Made by a program: the position numbers and the translations under genes
NCBI GenBank assembly: GCA_018652685.1
Contig: JABIBQ010000056.1
Location: forward strand, 1-41,921
Direction of reading: 5' to 3'
DNA: 41,921 nt
From: Candidatus Bathyarchaeota archaeon
Lineage (GTDB): Archaea; Thermoproteota; Bathyarchaeia; TCS64
Shown: positions 23,050 to 31,425 of the stretch, piece after piece
Numbering within the stretch: the stretch's first letter is position 1
Layout: each line of letters begins with the position of its first letter
The notes under the pieces: generated by a model
The model's input: only the letters and a program-made list of their open reading frames with translations
The model's database searches: none
What the model was told of the DNA's origin: nothing

Positions 23050-24336
23050 TTAGCTGACTAGATGCAGCTTTTTCTGTCGTCCAGCCATGAACACGAGCTT
23101 CTCACCGGTCCACCATGCGTCCTGCTCCAGGCTCATTCTGACTTCCTGATTGTCCCACTCAGGAATCTCCTTCTTAGCGTTGAGCTCGATGGCGTAACAT
23201 GTGTCTGGATACAGGAGGTAGTCTCCCCTGCCGGGAACGCCGCCCTGCTGGTCCCATAGTCCGATGGTAGGCCCCGCCGCATGTCCATGAACACCAAGAG
23301 GGTGGGTGTAGAGCGATGGCTTGAGACCGTCGGCCCATGCATTGTCCAGTGCCTCCTTCAGTATCTCATTTCCCGTCCTACCATTCTTCATGGCAGAGGC
23401 GTGAAAATCTTGGAGTTTGTTGGCGTCAACAAGTGCGTCTCTTAATCCCTTAGGAGCCAATGTCTCGCCCTGTTTTAGGACGTACGCGTTCTGCTGGACA
23501 TCTGTTGCCATCCCTAGGTAGTAGAAGCCGACATCGCAGTGAAGCATATCCCCCCTGTGGATAACCCGCGTCCGCTCGTTGTCCTCGTAACTGTCACCGT
23601 GGCCCTGCCTGTCAACCGTCGCTGGGAACCACATCTCAACCCCAAGGTCCAGCATCTTCTGGCGCATCCACCACTGCACGTCGTCAACCGTCGTGACACC
23701 TGCGGTAATGACCTTGCTGCTGAAAGCTTCCTGTATGATGGCGTGGGTGAGTTCTACTAGCATGGGGTAAGCCTCAAGCTCCTCCTTGCTCCTCGTCTCA
23801 AGCCACCTGATGCAGAGCTTCTCGGCTGGTACTAACCTCTCTGAGAGATCTCCGAGGGCGTCCACCAATAATGTGTGTTCCCCGTGTGTCAGGCCATCAC
23901 CGAACGCGGAAATGTTCGAGACATTGATCCCGATCTTCTCTGGGTCTTTCTCCATGATTATTCTAGCGAGGCATTCGTACTGCTCCTCCTTGGCGGGGTC
24001 CCAGATGCCCTTGTAGAACTCCCCGAATCCGTAGCGGTAGACCGCAAGTCGCTCAACCCCCTCGGGCTGTCTATGGAATAGTAGTATTGTGCGTCTTCTG
24101 GCGTAGAGGTTTGGCTCTGGCAGAAGGCTCATAATTACTGGATCCTCGTTGTACTCGCGAGCTATTACCACCCACATGTCGATTCCCGTCTCGTCCATCA
24201 TGTCGGGAAGCATTTTCTCTAGCCTATTCATCAGCCAGTCGTTGTAGACTGTCATTCTGTCGCGGAGGGGTAGTATCTTCTGCCTGTAAGAATCGGCACC
24301 GGGGTTGGAGTGGTGCGGGAAAAGATGGTCACTCAT
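23050..24336 (-). CDS. M24-family metallopeptidase (Xaa-Pro peptidase-like)
   Basis: A 428-residue protein with the pita-bread peptidase fold. The two-metal site is complete: Asp268 and Asp279 (eleven apart), a histidine at 350 or 352 (GVHGHAAGP), Glu384 (YAIELNA) and Glu404. The N-terminal domain of about 200 residues is of creatinase type. Aminopeptidase P, prolidase and non-peptidase creatinase-like activities all use this frame, so the substrate is open. It is monocistronic, convergent with the cysteine-rich gene and divergent from the flavodoxin-ferredoxin gene. Confidence 0.88.
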   Translation of the reverse strand: MSDHLFPHHSNPGADSYRQKILPLRDRMTVYNDWLMNRLEKMLPDMMDETGIDMWVVIAREYNEDPVIMSLLPEPNLYARRRTILLFHRQPEGVERLAVYRYGFGEFYKGIWDPAKEEQYECLARIIMEKDPEKIGINVSNISAFGDGLTHGEHTLLVDALGDLSERLVPAEKLCIRWLETRSKEELEAYPMLVELTHAIIQEAFSSKVITAGVTTVDDVQWWMRQKMLDLGVEMWFPATVDRQGHGDSYEDNERTRVIHRGDMLHCDVGFYYLGMATDVQQNAYVLKQGETLAPKGLRDALVDANKLQDFHASAMKNGRTGNEILKEALDNAWADGLKPSLYTHPLGVHGHAAGPTIGLWDQQGGVPGRGDYLLYPDTCYAIELNAKKEIPEWDNQEVRMSLEQDAWWTGEKLVFMAGRQKKLHLVS

Positions 24337-24424
24337 GTACTATGATTTGATTACGAGGCAATAAAATTAACGAGTAACTGGATTGCCCGTAACACTTTAC
24401 AATGTCAGGCTACCCCGTCTATCC

Positions 24425-25213
24425 ATGGATATCAGCAAAATCAAACTAGTATACTACTCCCCGACGGGGACAGGAAAGAGAACCGTTGAGGCCATTAGAA
24501 AGGGAATGGGCATCGACTACGACGTAATTGACCTCACGCCAGCTGGCTCAGAGATGAAGAACCACGCGGTGGCAAAGGACGAGCTGGCAATCATCGCCGC
24601 ACCGGTCTACAGCGGCAGGATACCGGCCGTTGCAGCGGAGAGGGTCAGGACAGTCAAGGGCGATGGCTCGCCAGCTGTACTGGTCGCAGTTTACGGTAAC
24701 AGGGAATTCGAAGACGCGCTCATCGAGCTCAAGGACATCACCGAGGAGTTGGGGTTCAAGACAGTCGCCGGTTCCGCCTTCATCGGCCAGCACAGCTTTG
24801 ACTCAGAGGAGACGCCAATCGCGACGAATCGTCCCGACGGCGAGGATGTTAAAAAGGCGATGGATTTCGGTGCTAAGGTCATGGAGAAGGTCAAGGGATT
24901 GGGAGAAATTCCAGATCTTGAAGTTCCTGGAGACCGCCCATACCGCAAGAGCGGTGGAGGCGACCCAAGGAGTCCCGAGACAAACCCTGATTCATGCATT
25001 CTATGCGGGATGTGTGCAAGGGTGTGCCCAACTGGCTGCGTCAAGGTCAGCGATTTGGTCGAGACTGATAAAGAGAAATGTACTGCATGCACTGCCTGTG
25101 TGCAGAACTGCCCCACAGGGGCGCGTCACTGGAAGCACGAAGGAATTCTAGGGGCGGCGAAATGGCTAGCAACCAATTTTGGTGCCCGCAAAGAGCCAGA
25201 GTTTTTCCTTTAA
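24425..25213 (+). CDS. Flavodoxin-ferredoxin fusion (EFR1 family)
   Basis: A 262-residue electron-transfer protein. The N-terminal flavodoxin-like domain begins with the FMN phosphate loop YSPTGTGK (11-18). The C-terminal domain holds two [4Fe-4S] sites: Cys191/194/197/201 and Cys219/222/225/229, each CxxCxxCxxxC. Such EFR1 proteins are found in anaerobes and presumably pass electrons between flavin and clusters. The ATG at 24425 fits a TATA-like CTTTACAAT (24395-24403) for a leaderless transcript; an upstream in-frame start at 24383 is less likely. It stands alone, so its partner is unknown. Confidence 0.9.
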   Translation: MDISKIKLVYYSPTGTGKRTVEAIRKGMGIDYDVIDLTPAGSEMKNHAVAKDELAIIAAPVYSGRIPAVAAERVRTVKGDGSPAVLVAVYGNREFEDALIELKDITEELGFKTVAGSAFIGQHSFDSEETPIATNRPDGEDVKKAMDFGAKVMEKVKGLGEIPDLEVPGDRPYRKSGGGDPRSPETNPDSCILCGMCARVCPTGCVKVSDLVETDKEKCTACTACVQNCPTGARHWKHEGILGAAKWLATNFGARKEPEFFL

Positions 25214-25233
25214 CCCCTTTTCTTTAAAAAAAA
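25214..25233. terminator. Bidirectional T-rich terminator region
   Basis: Between two convergent stops the sequence is CCCC-TTTTCTTT-AAAAAAAA. It gives a T-rich tract for the plus-strand gene and a T8 tract for the minus-strand gene. Confidence 0.5.
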
Positions 25234-26124
25234 TTATAGGTCGTCCCTGAGGCCCATTATTTTTGCGACGTTGGAGTCGCTGTCAATTACAGGCTCAATT
25301 AGACCCTTGGTTGAAGTGAACAATGTTGTGACGCCTGGACCATGCCCCGCTATGTAGCTGTTGCTGTGGGTTACGATACCTATGCTCACTGATCCGCGCC
25401 GGTAGATCCTACCGTAGCTCTGATCAGAGTCCATGATGGCCACGATGTCACCGAGGCACAGATCGTTGAGACCGTGCTCCTCACAGGTGTCCTCGCAGAA
25501 CATGGTGATATCATAGTCTCCTGATGCAACGTGGGCCCTACCTAGCCCGGACCCCATGATTGCCGCTGGGACCTTGTGGGTGACCGGTACCTGTAGCTTG
25601 CCTCCCTCAATCTTTGGGTCCAGTGCCTCAAGGAACTTGGGACTGACATTGAACATCTTTACCTCGGGGATGTCCAGCAACTGGAGCCCCTGTCCGTACG
25701 CCCTGATCATGACTTTGTCCTCGATGACAAGCTGCTCCATGACGTCTGGCTGGAAATCAACCATGACGTGCTCGATGCCACCGTGCTTGCCGACGACCAC
25801 GCCTTTGGCTCCCTTGGCGTCGCCCTTGACTATCTTCGCCTCGTTACCGACGCAACTTAGTACGTTGAGGGCTCTGCTCTGGCCGTGGGGGAACCTGCTG
25901 TCTGTTACCCTGTTCTCAACACTGACGCCTGGCTCGACGTGGTCACCCATCCAGCCGATGGCGGAGTCACCGACCCTGACATTGTAAGTGATACCCCCTG
26001 TCCCTGGGAGGATGTGGAGGTCGCCGTTGGCGCCCACCCTGTAGATGGCGGCTCCCATAACGGGGCTGACCACTTCTCCGATTACGCTGATCTTGACTAC
26101 CTTGTCCTTGTTGGTTCTGAGCAT
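25234..26124 (-). CDS. DUF4438-domain protein
   Basis: A 296-residue protein resembling the DUF4438 family, a mostly beta-rich group of unknown function found in archaea and Thermotoga-like bacteria. Recognisable stretches are PGTGGITYNVRVGDSA, GWMGDHVEPGVS and the C-terminal IVTHSNSYIAGHGPGVT. Two adjacent cysteines lie in MFCEDTCEEHGL. There is no signal peptide or membrane helix. It stands alone. A TATA-like ATTTTAAC (minus strand, near 26156-26163) sits about 35 bases upstream. No function can be assigned. Confidence 0.75.
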   Translation of the reverse strand: MLRTNKDKVVKISVIGEVVSPVMGAAIYRVGANGDLHILPGTGGITYNVRVGDSAIGWMGDHVEPGVSVENRVTDSRFPHGQSRALNVLSCVGNEAKIVKGDAKGAKGVVVGKHGGIEHVMVDFQPDVMEQLVIEDKVMIRAYGQGLQLLDIPEVKMFNVSPKFLEALDPKIEGGKLQVPVTHKVPAAIMGSGLGRAHVASGDYDITMFCEDTCEEHGLNDLCLGDIVAIMDSDQSYGRIYRRGSVSIGIVTHSNSYIAGHGPGVTTLFTSTKGLIEPVIDSDSNVAKIMGLRDDL

Positions 26125-26426
26125 TACAATCCCTTGGAAGTGGCGCTGGGAGGTGTTAAAATCTTCGAGTGGAACCCTGATTTTGCTATCAGTGAGCCGT
26201 AAACTCTTGAAAAAAATATTTCAGTGGTTTTGTGTCAAGTACCCTGATATAAGCGATATTTTAGTATTAACAGTGCCTACAGGTTGCTACCTGATGTTTA
26301 TTTAGTGGGAGCCGGTGGGAAGGAGTGTTATTGTTGAACGAATCCAGTGCCAAAGTGCAACATCGAACTTCTTCGAGTAAGGTTTAAACCTAGGTAGAGG
26401 TCTACTACTTTCGGCTCGTCAAAACT
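26125..26426. other. Divergent promoter gap between DUF4438 and the MacB-type permease
   Basis: About 300 bases without a convincing gene. It holds a 10-bp perfect palindrome GGTTTAAACC (26381-26390) whose centre, TTTAAA, is TATA-like and about 41 bases before the permease ATG. The remainder is moderately AT-rich with no clear hairpin. Confidence 0.45.
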
Positions 26427-27638
26427 ATGAAACTAATTGATATTACGGTGATGTCTGTCGAGGGGTTGAGGGAGCGCAAGGGCAGGGTGGCCCTTAATGT
26501 CCTTGGTATCCTCATCGGTTGTGCGGCAGTCACCGGACTGATTTCGCTGGCTGACGGTATGAACATCCAGGTCAAGGACCAGCTGAGCGTCATCGGGGCG
26601 AACACCCTTTTCGTTGTGCCCCACGAGGCCCAGGAGGCGGCCATGTCTCTGAGTGCCACCCAGATTCTCAACCAGGACGGCGTCAGCTGGAGGGACCGGG
26701 AGTTGATCGCGGACACGCCGGGTGTGTCGGATTCAAGCGCGTTATCATCGGGGGGAGCCCAGTACACTATTAAAGGCGAGATCTATACCACCAAACTCCT
26801 CGGAGTGGGTGATACCTTCATGAATATCAACCAGGATGTCAAATTAGCCGAAGGAAGGATCTTTACCAGGGGGGACAAGGCCGTTGCGTTCATCGGGAAA
26901 AACATCGCCCAACCGGAGGGCGAGGACGAGCCGGTCCTGGGACTCGGGGACAGGTTCAAAATATCGGTCAGGGCACATGGTGAGACAAAGGAGATCACCC
27001 TTCGGGTGCTGGGAATCCTTGAGGAGCACGGAAACATGTTCGGATTGAACGTAGATAACGCCATCGGGATTCCGTTCAGGACCTATGACCAGCTGTTTGA
27101 GCAAGGGGGGAGCTGCGCAATAGTGCAGGTCTATATCGAGGAGGCCGATGACATGGGGACTGTGGAGGAGAAGCTCAGCGACAGGCTGGGCGATGATTAC
27201 TTTGTTGTCTCACCCAACGCGGCTATCGATGTCCAGAAACAGGTGACGGGGACCATCCAGTCGGTGCTGGGCGGGATCGCAGCCATCAGTATGTTTGTCG
27301 CAGGGATAGGCATAGTAAACACCATGACCATAAGCGTGAGCGAGAGAACAAAGGAGATCGGGACCATGAAGGCTATCGGGGCCAAGAGTACGGATATCCT
27401 GATGCTTTTCTTGTCTGAGGCGCTTTATACGGGGCTTATCGGAGGGATGGTGGGTGCGACTCTAGGTTTTGTTATCGGGAAAGCGGTTGGCAACTACATC
27501 GGGATGCCGGTGGTGGTGAATATGCCGTTAGCTATCGGGACCGTAGTCTTTGCGCTGCTGACAAGTGTTATCTCGGGTGCTAGTCCAGCGTGGAACGCAT
27601 CAAAGATGAACCCCGTAGAGGCTCTGAGAAAAGAGTAA
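26427..27638 (+). CDS. ABC transporter permease, MacB/FtsX type
   Basis: A 403-residue membrane protein with the MacB layout. An N-terminal helix (about 22-42) is followed by a large extracytoplasmic domain (about 45-270), and three helices form the C-terminal FtsX domain (about 278-300, 328-352 and 365-390). The conserved cytoplasmic loop SERTKEIGTMKAIGAKS precedes TM3. Members work with an ABC ATPase in mechanotransmission or peptide and lipoprotein export. No ATPase gene is adjacent in this window, so it is an orphan permease here. It converges on the geranylgeranyl reductase-like gene with a five-base gap. Confidence 0.9.
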   Translation: MKLIDITVMSVEGLRERKGRVALNVLGILIGCAAVTGLISLADGMNIQVKDQLSVIGANTLFVVPHEAQEAAMSLSATQILNQDGVSWRDRELIADTPGVSDSSALSSGGAQYTIKGEIYTTKLLGVGDTFMNINQDVKLAEGRIFTRGDKAVAFIGKNIAQPEGEDEPVLGLGDRFKISVRAHGETKEITLRVLGILEEHGNMFGLNVDNAIGIPFRTYDQLFEQGGSCAIVQVYIEEADDMGTVEEKLSDRLGDDYFVVSPNAAIDVQKQVTGTIQSVLGGIAAISMFVAGIGIVNTMTISVSERTKEIGTMKAIGAKSTDILMLFLSEALYTGLIGGMVGATLGFVIGKAVGNYIGMPVVVNMPLAIGTVVFALLTSVISGASPAWNASKMNPVEALRKE

Positions 27639-27643
27639 AAAAA

Positions 27644-28843
27644 TTAGCGCATGAATGCCCTTATCAGGTGCATCAATTTCATTGGGCTTTTCTTGACCAG
27701 CCCAGCCATGGCGCTTGCCACGTTGAGCCCGTTTGCCATGTGCATGATGTCCTCGTGAGAGATCACCTCGGCAAGAACATCAAGATCATCGTCGCTGAAC
27801 TTGTCCAACATGTGTAGAACTTTGCCCGCCTCAGTGATCCTCCTACCCCAGTAGGTGTCGAACTCAGCCCTGTAAGCGCTGAGCCTTTTCTTGCTGACAT
27901 CGCCCTCCCTAATGGCCTCGACGGCGACGCGCCCAGCTATCTTTCCTGACTCGATGCTGCAGTGAATACCCGCTCCTGTCATCGGGATCAGTTGCCCTGC
28001 TGAATCACCTGTGAGTATCAGGCCATCCATGACGATCTTGTCAAGGGTACCACTAACGGGGCATATCCCCCCACTCGTCATCTCGATCTTTGCATTCCTG
28101 AAGCGGGGATCATTTGCGATAAAGTCCTTCAGGTATTCTATAGCTGGTTTTGTGTGCCTTTCCCTAACCCCGACGCCAATATTAACTACCTTCTTGTTTT
28201 TGGGGAAAACCCACGCGTATCCGCCTGGTGCGTATTTCGCTCCTATCCAGAACTCATTGATAGAGGAGTCATCAAGGTTCAAACCCGATAATTTGTACTG
28301 AGCACAGGTTACCCAGTCATCGAAATAATTGGCCAAGCCTGCCGAACGCCTGATGATGGACCAGTGCCCATCTGCGCCTATAACCACCTTGGCACGAAAT
28401 TCAACTTCTTTCCCGTCCTTGATTGCCCTGACCCCGACCACCTGATCGCCCTCCTTTATGACACCGGTGGCGCATATCTTGGTCATCAGCTTCGCGCCCG
28501 CCTTGACCGCGTTCTCTGACAGTGCCTTGTCGAACTCACTTCTATCCAGTGTGTATCCAGTCCAGTCAGTTGCGTGCAGGTCAACAGTCTTGCCGTTGGG
28601 GGCAACAACCCGTGCGGTCGTTATCTGTTGACAAACGTATGGCTCAACTGGATCAAGCCCTGCATTCATTATCCCGCTGATGCTCAGACCCTCGCCACAG
28701 AAAACTGGAGTTCCAGGAGTCTCGTGCTCTTCGATGAAAATAACGTCAGCTCCAAGCTCGGCGACCGTCTTCGCCGTCATACTCCCCGCGGGGCCAGCTC
28801 CGACAATAAGGACATCGCTTTGATATTGCTGCATATTAGCCAA
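27644..28843 (-). CDS. Geranylgeranyl reductase-family flavoprotein
   Basis: A 399-residue FAD-dependent oxidoreductase of the archaeal geranylgeranyl reductase family, which saturates isoprenoid chains of membrane lipids. It has the Rossmann motif GAGPAG (15-20) and FCGEGLS near residue 50. The substrate-region signature GGYAWVFPKNKKVVNIGVG and the C-terminal FAD motif GDSAGQLIPMTGAGI are also present. A TATA-like GATATATG (minus strand, near 28863-28870) is spaced for a leaderless start at 28843; ATG at residue 4 is an alternative. The exact double bond reduced, and whether it acts on lipid or quinone, is not shown by sequence. Confidence 0.9.
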   Translation of the reverse strand: MANMQQYQSDVLIVGAGPAGSMTAKTVAELGADVIFIEEHETPGTPVFCGEGLSISGIMNAGLDPVEPYVCQQITTARVVAPNGKTVDLHATDWTGYTLDRSEFDKALSENAVKAGAKLMTKICATGVIKEGDQVVGVRAIKDGKEVEFRAKVVIGADGHWSIIRRSAGLANYFDDWVTCAQYKLSGLNLDDSSINEFWIGAKYAPGGYAWVFPKNKKVVNIGVGVRERHTKPAIEYLKDFIANDPRFRNAKIEMTSGGICPVSGTLDKIVMDGLILTGDSAGQLIPMTGAGIHCSIESGKIAGRVAVEAIREGDVSKKRLSAYRAEFDTYWGRRITEAGKVLHMLDKFSDDDLDVLAEVISHEDIMHMANGLNVASAMAGLVKKSPMKLMHLIRAFMR

Positions 28844-28945
28844 AAGACATGGTTACGTTCAAGATATATGTTATTATCGGTGGCCGATTTGACGCTGGAA
28901 CATTTAGAGTTTGAAAATATGAAATCCTAAAGTCTGGTTATATTC

Positions 28946-29164
28946 CTATCTCTCAAGAACCTTTTTTGCGGCTATCTCGATATCTCTTGCCTTTACAGTC
29001 TTACGGCCTGCATGGTGCGCGTAATCGATGGCTTCCTTGGCTACCTTGACTCCAATCTCCTCTAACGCGATGCCTAGTGCTATCGCGCTCTCCTCACTCA
29101 CTCGGTCTGCGCCTGCCCTCTTGATCAGCTTATGCATGGGGGCGACCTTTATCTCCTTAGACAT
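28946..29164 (-). CDS. Archaeal histone
   Basis: A 72-residue histone-fold protein of the HMf/HTK type, with three helices and no tails. Key parts are APMHKLIKRAGADRVS (helix 1 and loop), the long central helix with ALGIALEEIGVKVAKEAIDYA, and HAGRKTVKARDIEIA, where the RKTV loop contacts DNA. It wraps chromosomal DNA as dimers or longer oligomers. Monocistronic; a TATA-like element near 29200-29212 lies upstream on the minus strand. Length and residues match the family. Confidence 0.97.
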   Translation of the reverse strand: MSKEIKVAPMHKLIKRAGADRVSEESAIALGIALEEIGVKVAKEAIDYAHHAGRKTVKARDIEIAAKKVLER

Positions 29165-29570
29165 ACAGTTCCTTCCATTTCCTTCTTTGCTTTCGATAGA
29201 TATTTAATACTTACGACGCTTTCGGCAGGGAAGCCCTAAATTGCCCTTTTTTCATTTTTTAACTCTATATGCTCATGGTTTACAGATAAACCCCGTTTAA
29301 ACTCAGAGCGTCACCGAAAACCTCTGGATTTTTAACTCATTTTGCCAGTTACAGCATTCTTATATCAAATTCATTTGATTGGCTTTCGATGGATTTCTCT
29401 GATGTTCGAGGAAAACATCAGGGGCGCGCTACGATCTTGAGCTGGGGGGTTTTTTGGTCTCGGATAACATTACAATTTCCCTGAACCGGATAATCCTCAC
29501 CCAGGAGCCTTGGGCCTAAACGTTTAAAAGGACTGCATAGATGCTAACGTGTACAAATAGGTGCTTCAAT
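29165..29570. other. Intergenic region between histone and eS17 genes
   Basis: About 400 bases between divergent genes. It contains T6 tracts (29247-29260), a short hairpin GGTTTA-CAGA-TAAACC (29277-29292), a TATA-like CTTATATC (near 29359-29366), and a 10-bp hairpin followed by a T6 tract, listed separately as a possible small RNA. A box TTTAAAAG near 29523-29530 precedes the eS17 gene. Confidence 0.5.
29389..29456 (+). ncRNA. Candidate small RNA or leaderless mini-ORF
   Basis: A TATA-like box (about 29359-29366) predicts a transcript start near 29388. A hairpin follows: CTCTGATGTT (29397-29406) pairs with AACATCAGGG (29414-29423) around a 7-base loop, with one G-T wobble. A G6T6 run ends at 29455, a possible terminator. 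The same start would also open a 31-codon frame (ATG 29389 to TGA 29482-29484, beginning MDFSDVRGKHQGR). I cannot tell an RNA from a short peptide gene, or from chance. Confidence 0.3.
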
Positions 29571-29807
29571 TTGGGAAAAGTACGAACAGAAATGATTAAG
29601 AGATTAAGCCTCGCGCTGATCGAAAAATACGAGTACAGCTTCAAGCCCGAGTTTGAGCCCAACAAGCAGTTCCTCAGGGAGATCGGGCTCGACGTGAGCA
29701 AGAGACTCAGGAACAAGATCGCCGGATATATCACGACTGTAGTGAAGTCTGACCTGATGGCGGCTGCACAGGAGCAGGCCGCAGAGGCGCTCCAAGAGCT
29801 ACAGTAG
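29571..29807 (+). CDS. rps17e: Ribosomal protein eS17
   Basis: A 78-residue eS17, a small-subunit protein shared by archaea and eukaryotes. The conserved start GKVRTEMIKRLSLALIEKY follows a TTG codon at 29571, preceded by AGGTG (29559-29563) seven bases upstream. The frame runs on to an ATG at 29541, but those ten codons do not match the family. The SKRLRNKIAGYITT block is diagnostic. A C-terminal tail of about 15 residues rich in Ala, Glu and Gln follows. Divergent from histone. Confidence 0.93.
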   Translation: MGKVRTEMIKRLSLALIEKYEYSFKPEFEPNKQFLREIGLDVSKRLRNKIAGYITTVVKSDLMAAAQEQAAEALQELQ

Positions 29808-29907
29808 CTCCATAATATCATTTTAATTAATTATTTATATACATCTTCCAAATATAGCAGATTTCATCCGTAGTGAATAGAAATGATCTGAAACCATCAT
29901 CATCTAA

Positions 29908-30492
29908 TCAGATTTTCAGGTATCTGTCGATCTGGTGGTCGCTGAATCCAATCTTCTTGAGCTTCGCGGGGATCATGTCCTTTTCTATTCCGGCGTCAGT
30001 AAGCATGTGGACAAGTTCAATCACTGATTCCCTAGGCTCCCACGGATAAATGATCCACTTGCTGACCTCCTCGGCGTAGTAATCGGGCTTGAACTTGCTC
30101 CAAGGCTTGTGGTGGAGTGTAGCGAGTCTGACTTCTACCGCTCCCCTGTCCTCGACATACTTCTTCACAGCTATCAGGCTGTTGCCTGAGTCGCTGACGT
30201 CGTCAACAACCAGAACTCTCAGCCCTTCAACCTGTGCATTCAACGGGAAAAGCACCTCGGGTTTGTCCCTTTTCGTGTTCAGGCCCGTGTAATATATGAT
30301 CTGGAGGCTCGCCAGCTTCCTGATGTTCAACTGGTCACTCATGATCCTTGCTGGGTCGAACCCGCCCCTGCTGATTGCGATCATGAGGTCAGGCTTGTAT
30401 CCGGAGTCCAAGACGAGGTCTGACACCTTCTCGGACAACCCCTGCACATCGTCCCAAGATAGGAACAGGAACTCTAGATCAGCCACAACCAT
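29908..30492 (-). CDS. Phosphoribosyltransferase (xanthine/hypoxanthine-type)
   Basis: A 194-residue type I phosphoribosyltransferase. The PRPP-binding signature VLVVDDVSDSGNS is at 93-105, and the pyrophosphate-loop candidate AISRGGFDPARI is at 39-50. It resembles archaeal xanthine-guanine or hypoxanthine salvage enzymes, which join purine bases with PRPP. The C-terminal third (about 140-194) is an extra helical segment with SDHQIDRYLKI at the end. Base specificity cannot be read from the motifs. Monocistronic, divergent from the Fe-S protein gene. Confidence 0.85.
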   Translation of the reverse strand: MVVADLEFLFLSWDDVQGLSEKVSDLVLDSGYKPDLMIAISRGGFDPARIMSDQLNIRKLASLQIIYYTGLNTKRDKPEVLFPLNAQVEGLRVLVVDDVSDSGNSLIAVKKYVEDRGAVEVRLATLHHKPWSKFKPDYYAEEVSKWIIYPWEPRESVIELVHMLTDAGIEKDMIPAKLKKIGFSDHQIDRYLKI

Positions 30493-30559
30493 TACCCCTT
30501 GAATCTGTTTACTCTCTTGAGACCTGCTTTAAATAAAGCGATTGTGGTCTTGAAGTAAT

Positions 30560-31420
30560 ATGGGTAACGATAACCTCGGCCAGTGGATCAAGGAGCTCAT
30601 CGAAGAGTTCATCGCTGGCCCGGAAAACACCATGGAGAAGTGGGACGACGAGCCAGCATGGGCAGCCCCCCTAGTTGGTTTCAGCAGCGGGGATGACAAG
30701 CTCTACGATTTCTACAAGAAGGATATAGGTGAGTTTTACGTCATGCCTAACGAGTTCATGGCTGACGCGCACTGCAAGGAATACAAGCGAGAGGACTTAA
30801 CAGTAATCAGTTGGATTCTCCCCCAAACCGATGCCACAAAGGCTGATCACAGGAAGGAGAAATACTTCCCCAGCGAGAGGTGGGCAAGGTCAAGGATCTA
30901 TGGCGAACAGATCAACGTCAAATTGAGGAAACACCTCGTCGCAAAGCTCAAGGAAAAGGGGTTCGACGCAGTTGGGCCCATGATAAGCCCGCTCTGGAAG
31001 GGTGCTAGGTCAGTGAGGTATAGCTTCGCCTCGACGTGGTCAGAGAGACACGCGGCTTACGCAGCGGGGCTCGGCACGTTTGGACTCAGTGATGCGTTGA
31101 TCACACCCAAGGGAAAGGCCATGAGGACAGGAAGCGTCATCGTTGATGCGGTCATCGAGCCGACTCCAAGGACCGCCAAGCACCACAACGAGAACTGCCT
31201 GTTCCTGATGGACGGCTCATGTGGAAAATGCATTGAAAGGTGCCCCATAGGGGCCATAACCGCAGAGGGCCACGACAAGGCGCTGTGCAACAAGTACGTC
31301 ACAATGACCCGCAGCTACGTCCCGAAGCACTACGGGTTTGACGGGTACGGCTGCGGCTTCTGCCAGACAGGCGTGCCCTGCGAGTCAGGCATACCAAATT
31401 CCCGAAAAATAGCTGAGTGA
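30560..31420 (+). CDS. 4Fe-4S protein related to epoxyqueuosine reductase QueG
   Basis: A 286-residue iron-sulfur protein. The segment SERHAAYAAGLGTFGLSDALIT is the recognisable block of QueG-like and reductive-dehalogenase-like proteins. Two cluster-ligand sets follow: Cys213/221/224/228 (SCGKCIERCPIGAI) and Cys243/265/268/274 (CGFCQTGVPC). It is shorter than QueG, and no queuosine or cobalamin pathway gene is nearby, so the substrate is unknown. It could be a stand-alone electron-transfer protein. Confidence 0.75.
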   Translation: MGNDNLGQWIKELIEEFIAGPENTMEKWDDEPAWAAPLVGFSSGDDKLYDFYKKDIGEFYVMPNEFMADAHCKEYKREDLTVISWILPQTDATKADHRKEKYFPSERWARSRIYGEQINVKLRKHLVAKLKEKGFDAVGPMISPLWKGARSVRYSFASTWSERHAAYAAGLGTFGLSDALITPKGKAMRTGSVIVDAVIEPTPRTAKHHNENCLFLMDGSCGKCIERCPIGAITAEGHDKALCNKYVTMTRSYVPKHYGFDGYGCGFCQTGVPCESGIPNSRKIAE

Positions 31421-31425
31421 GCCCG

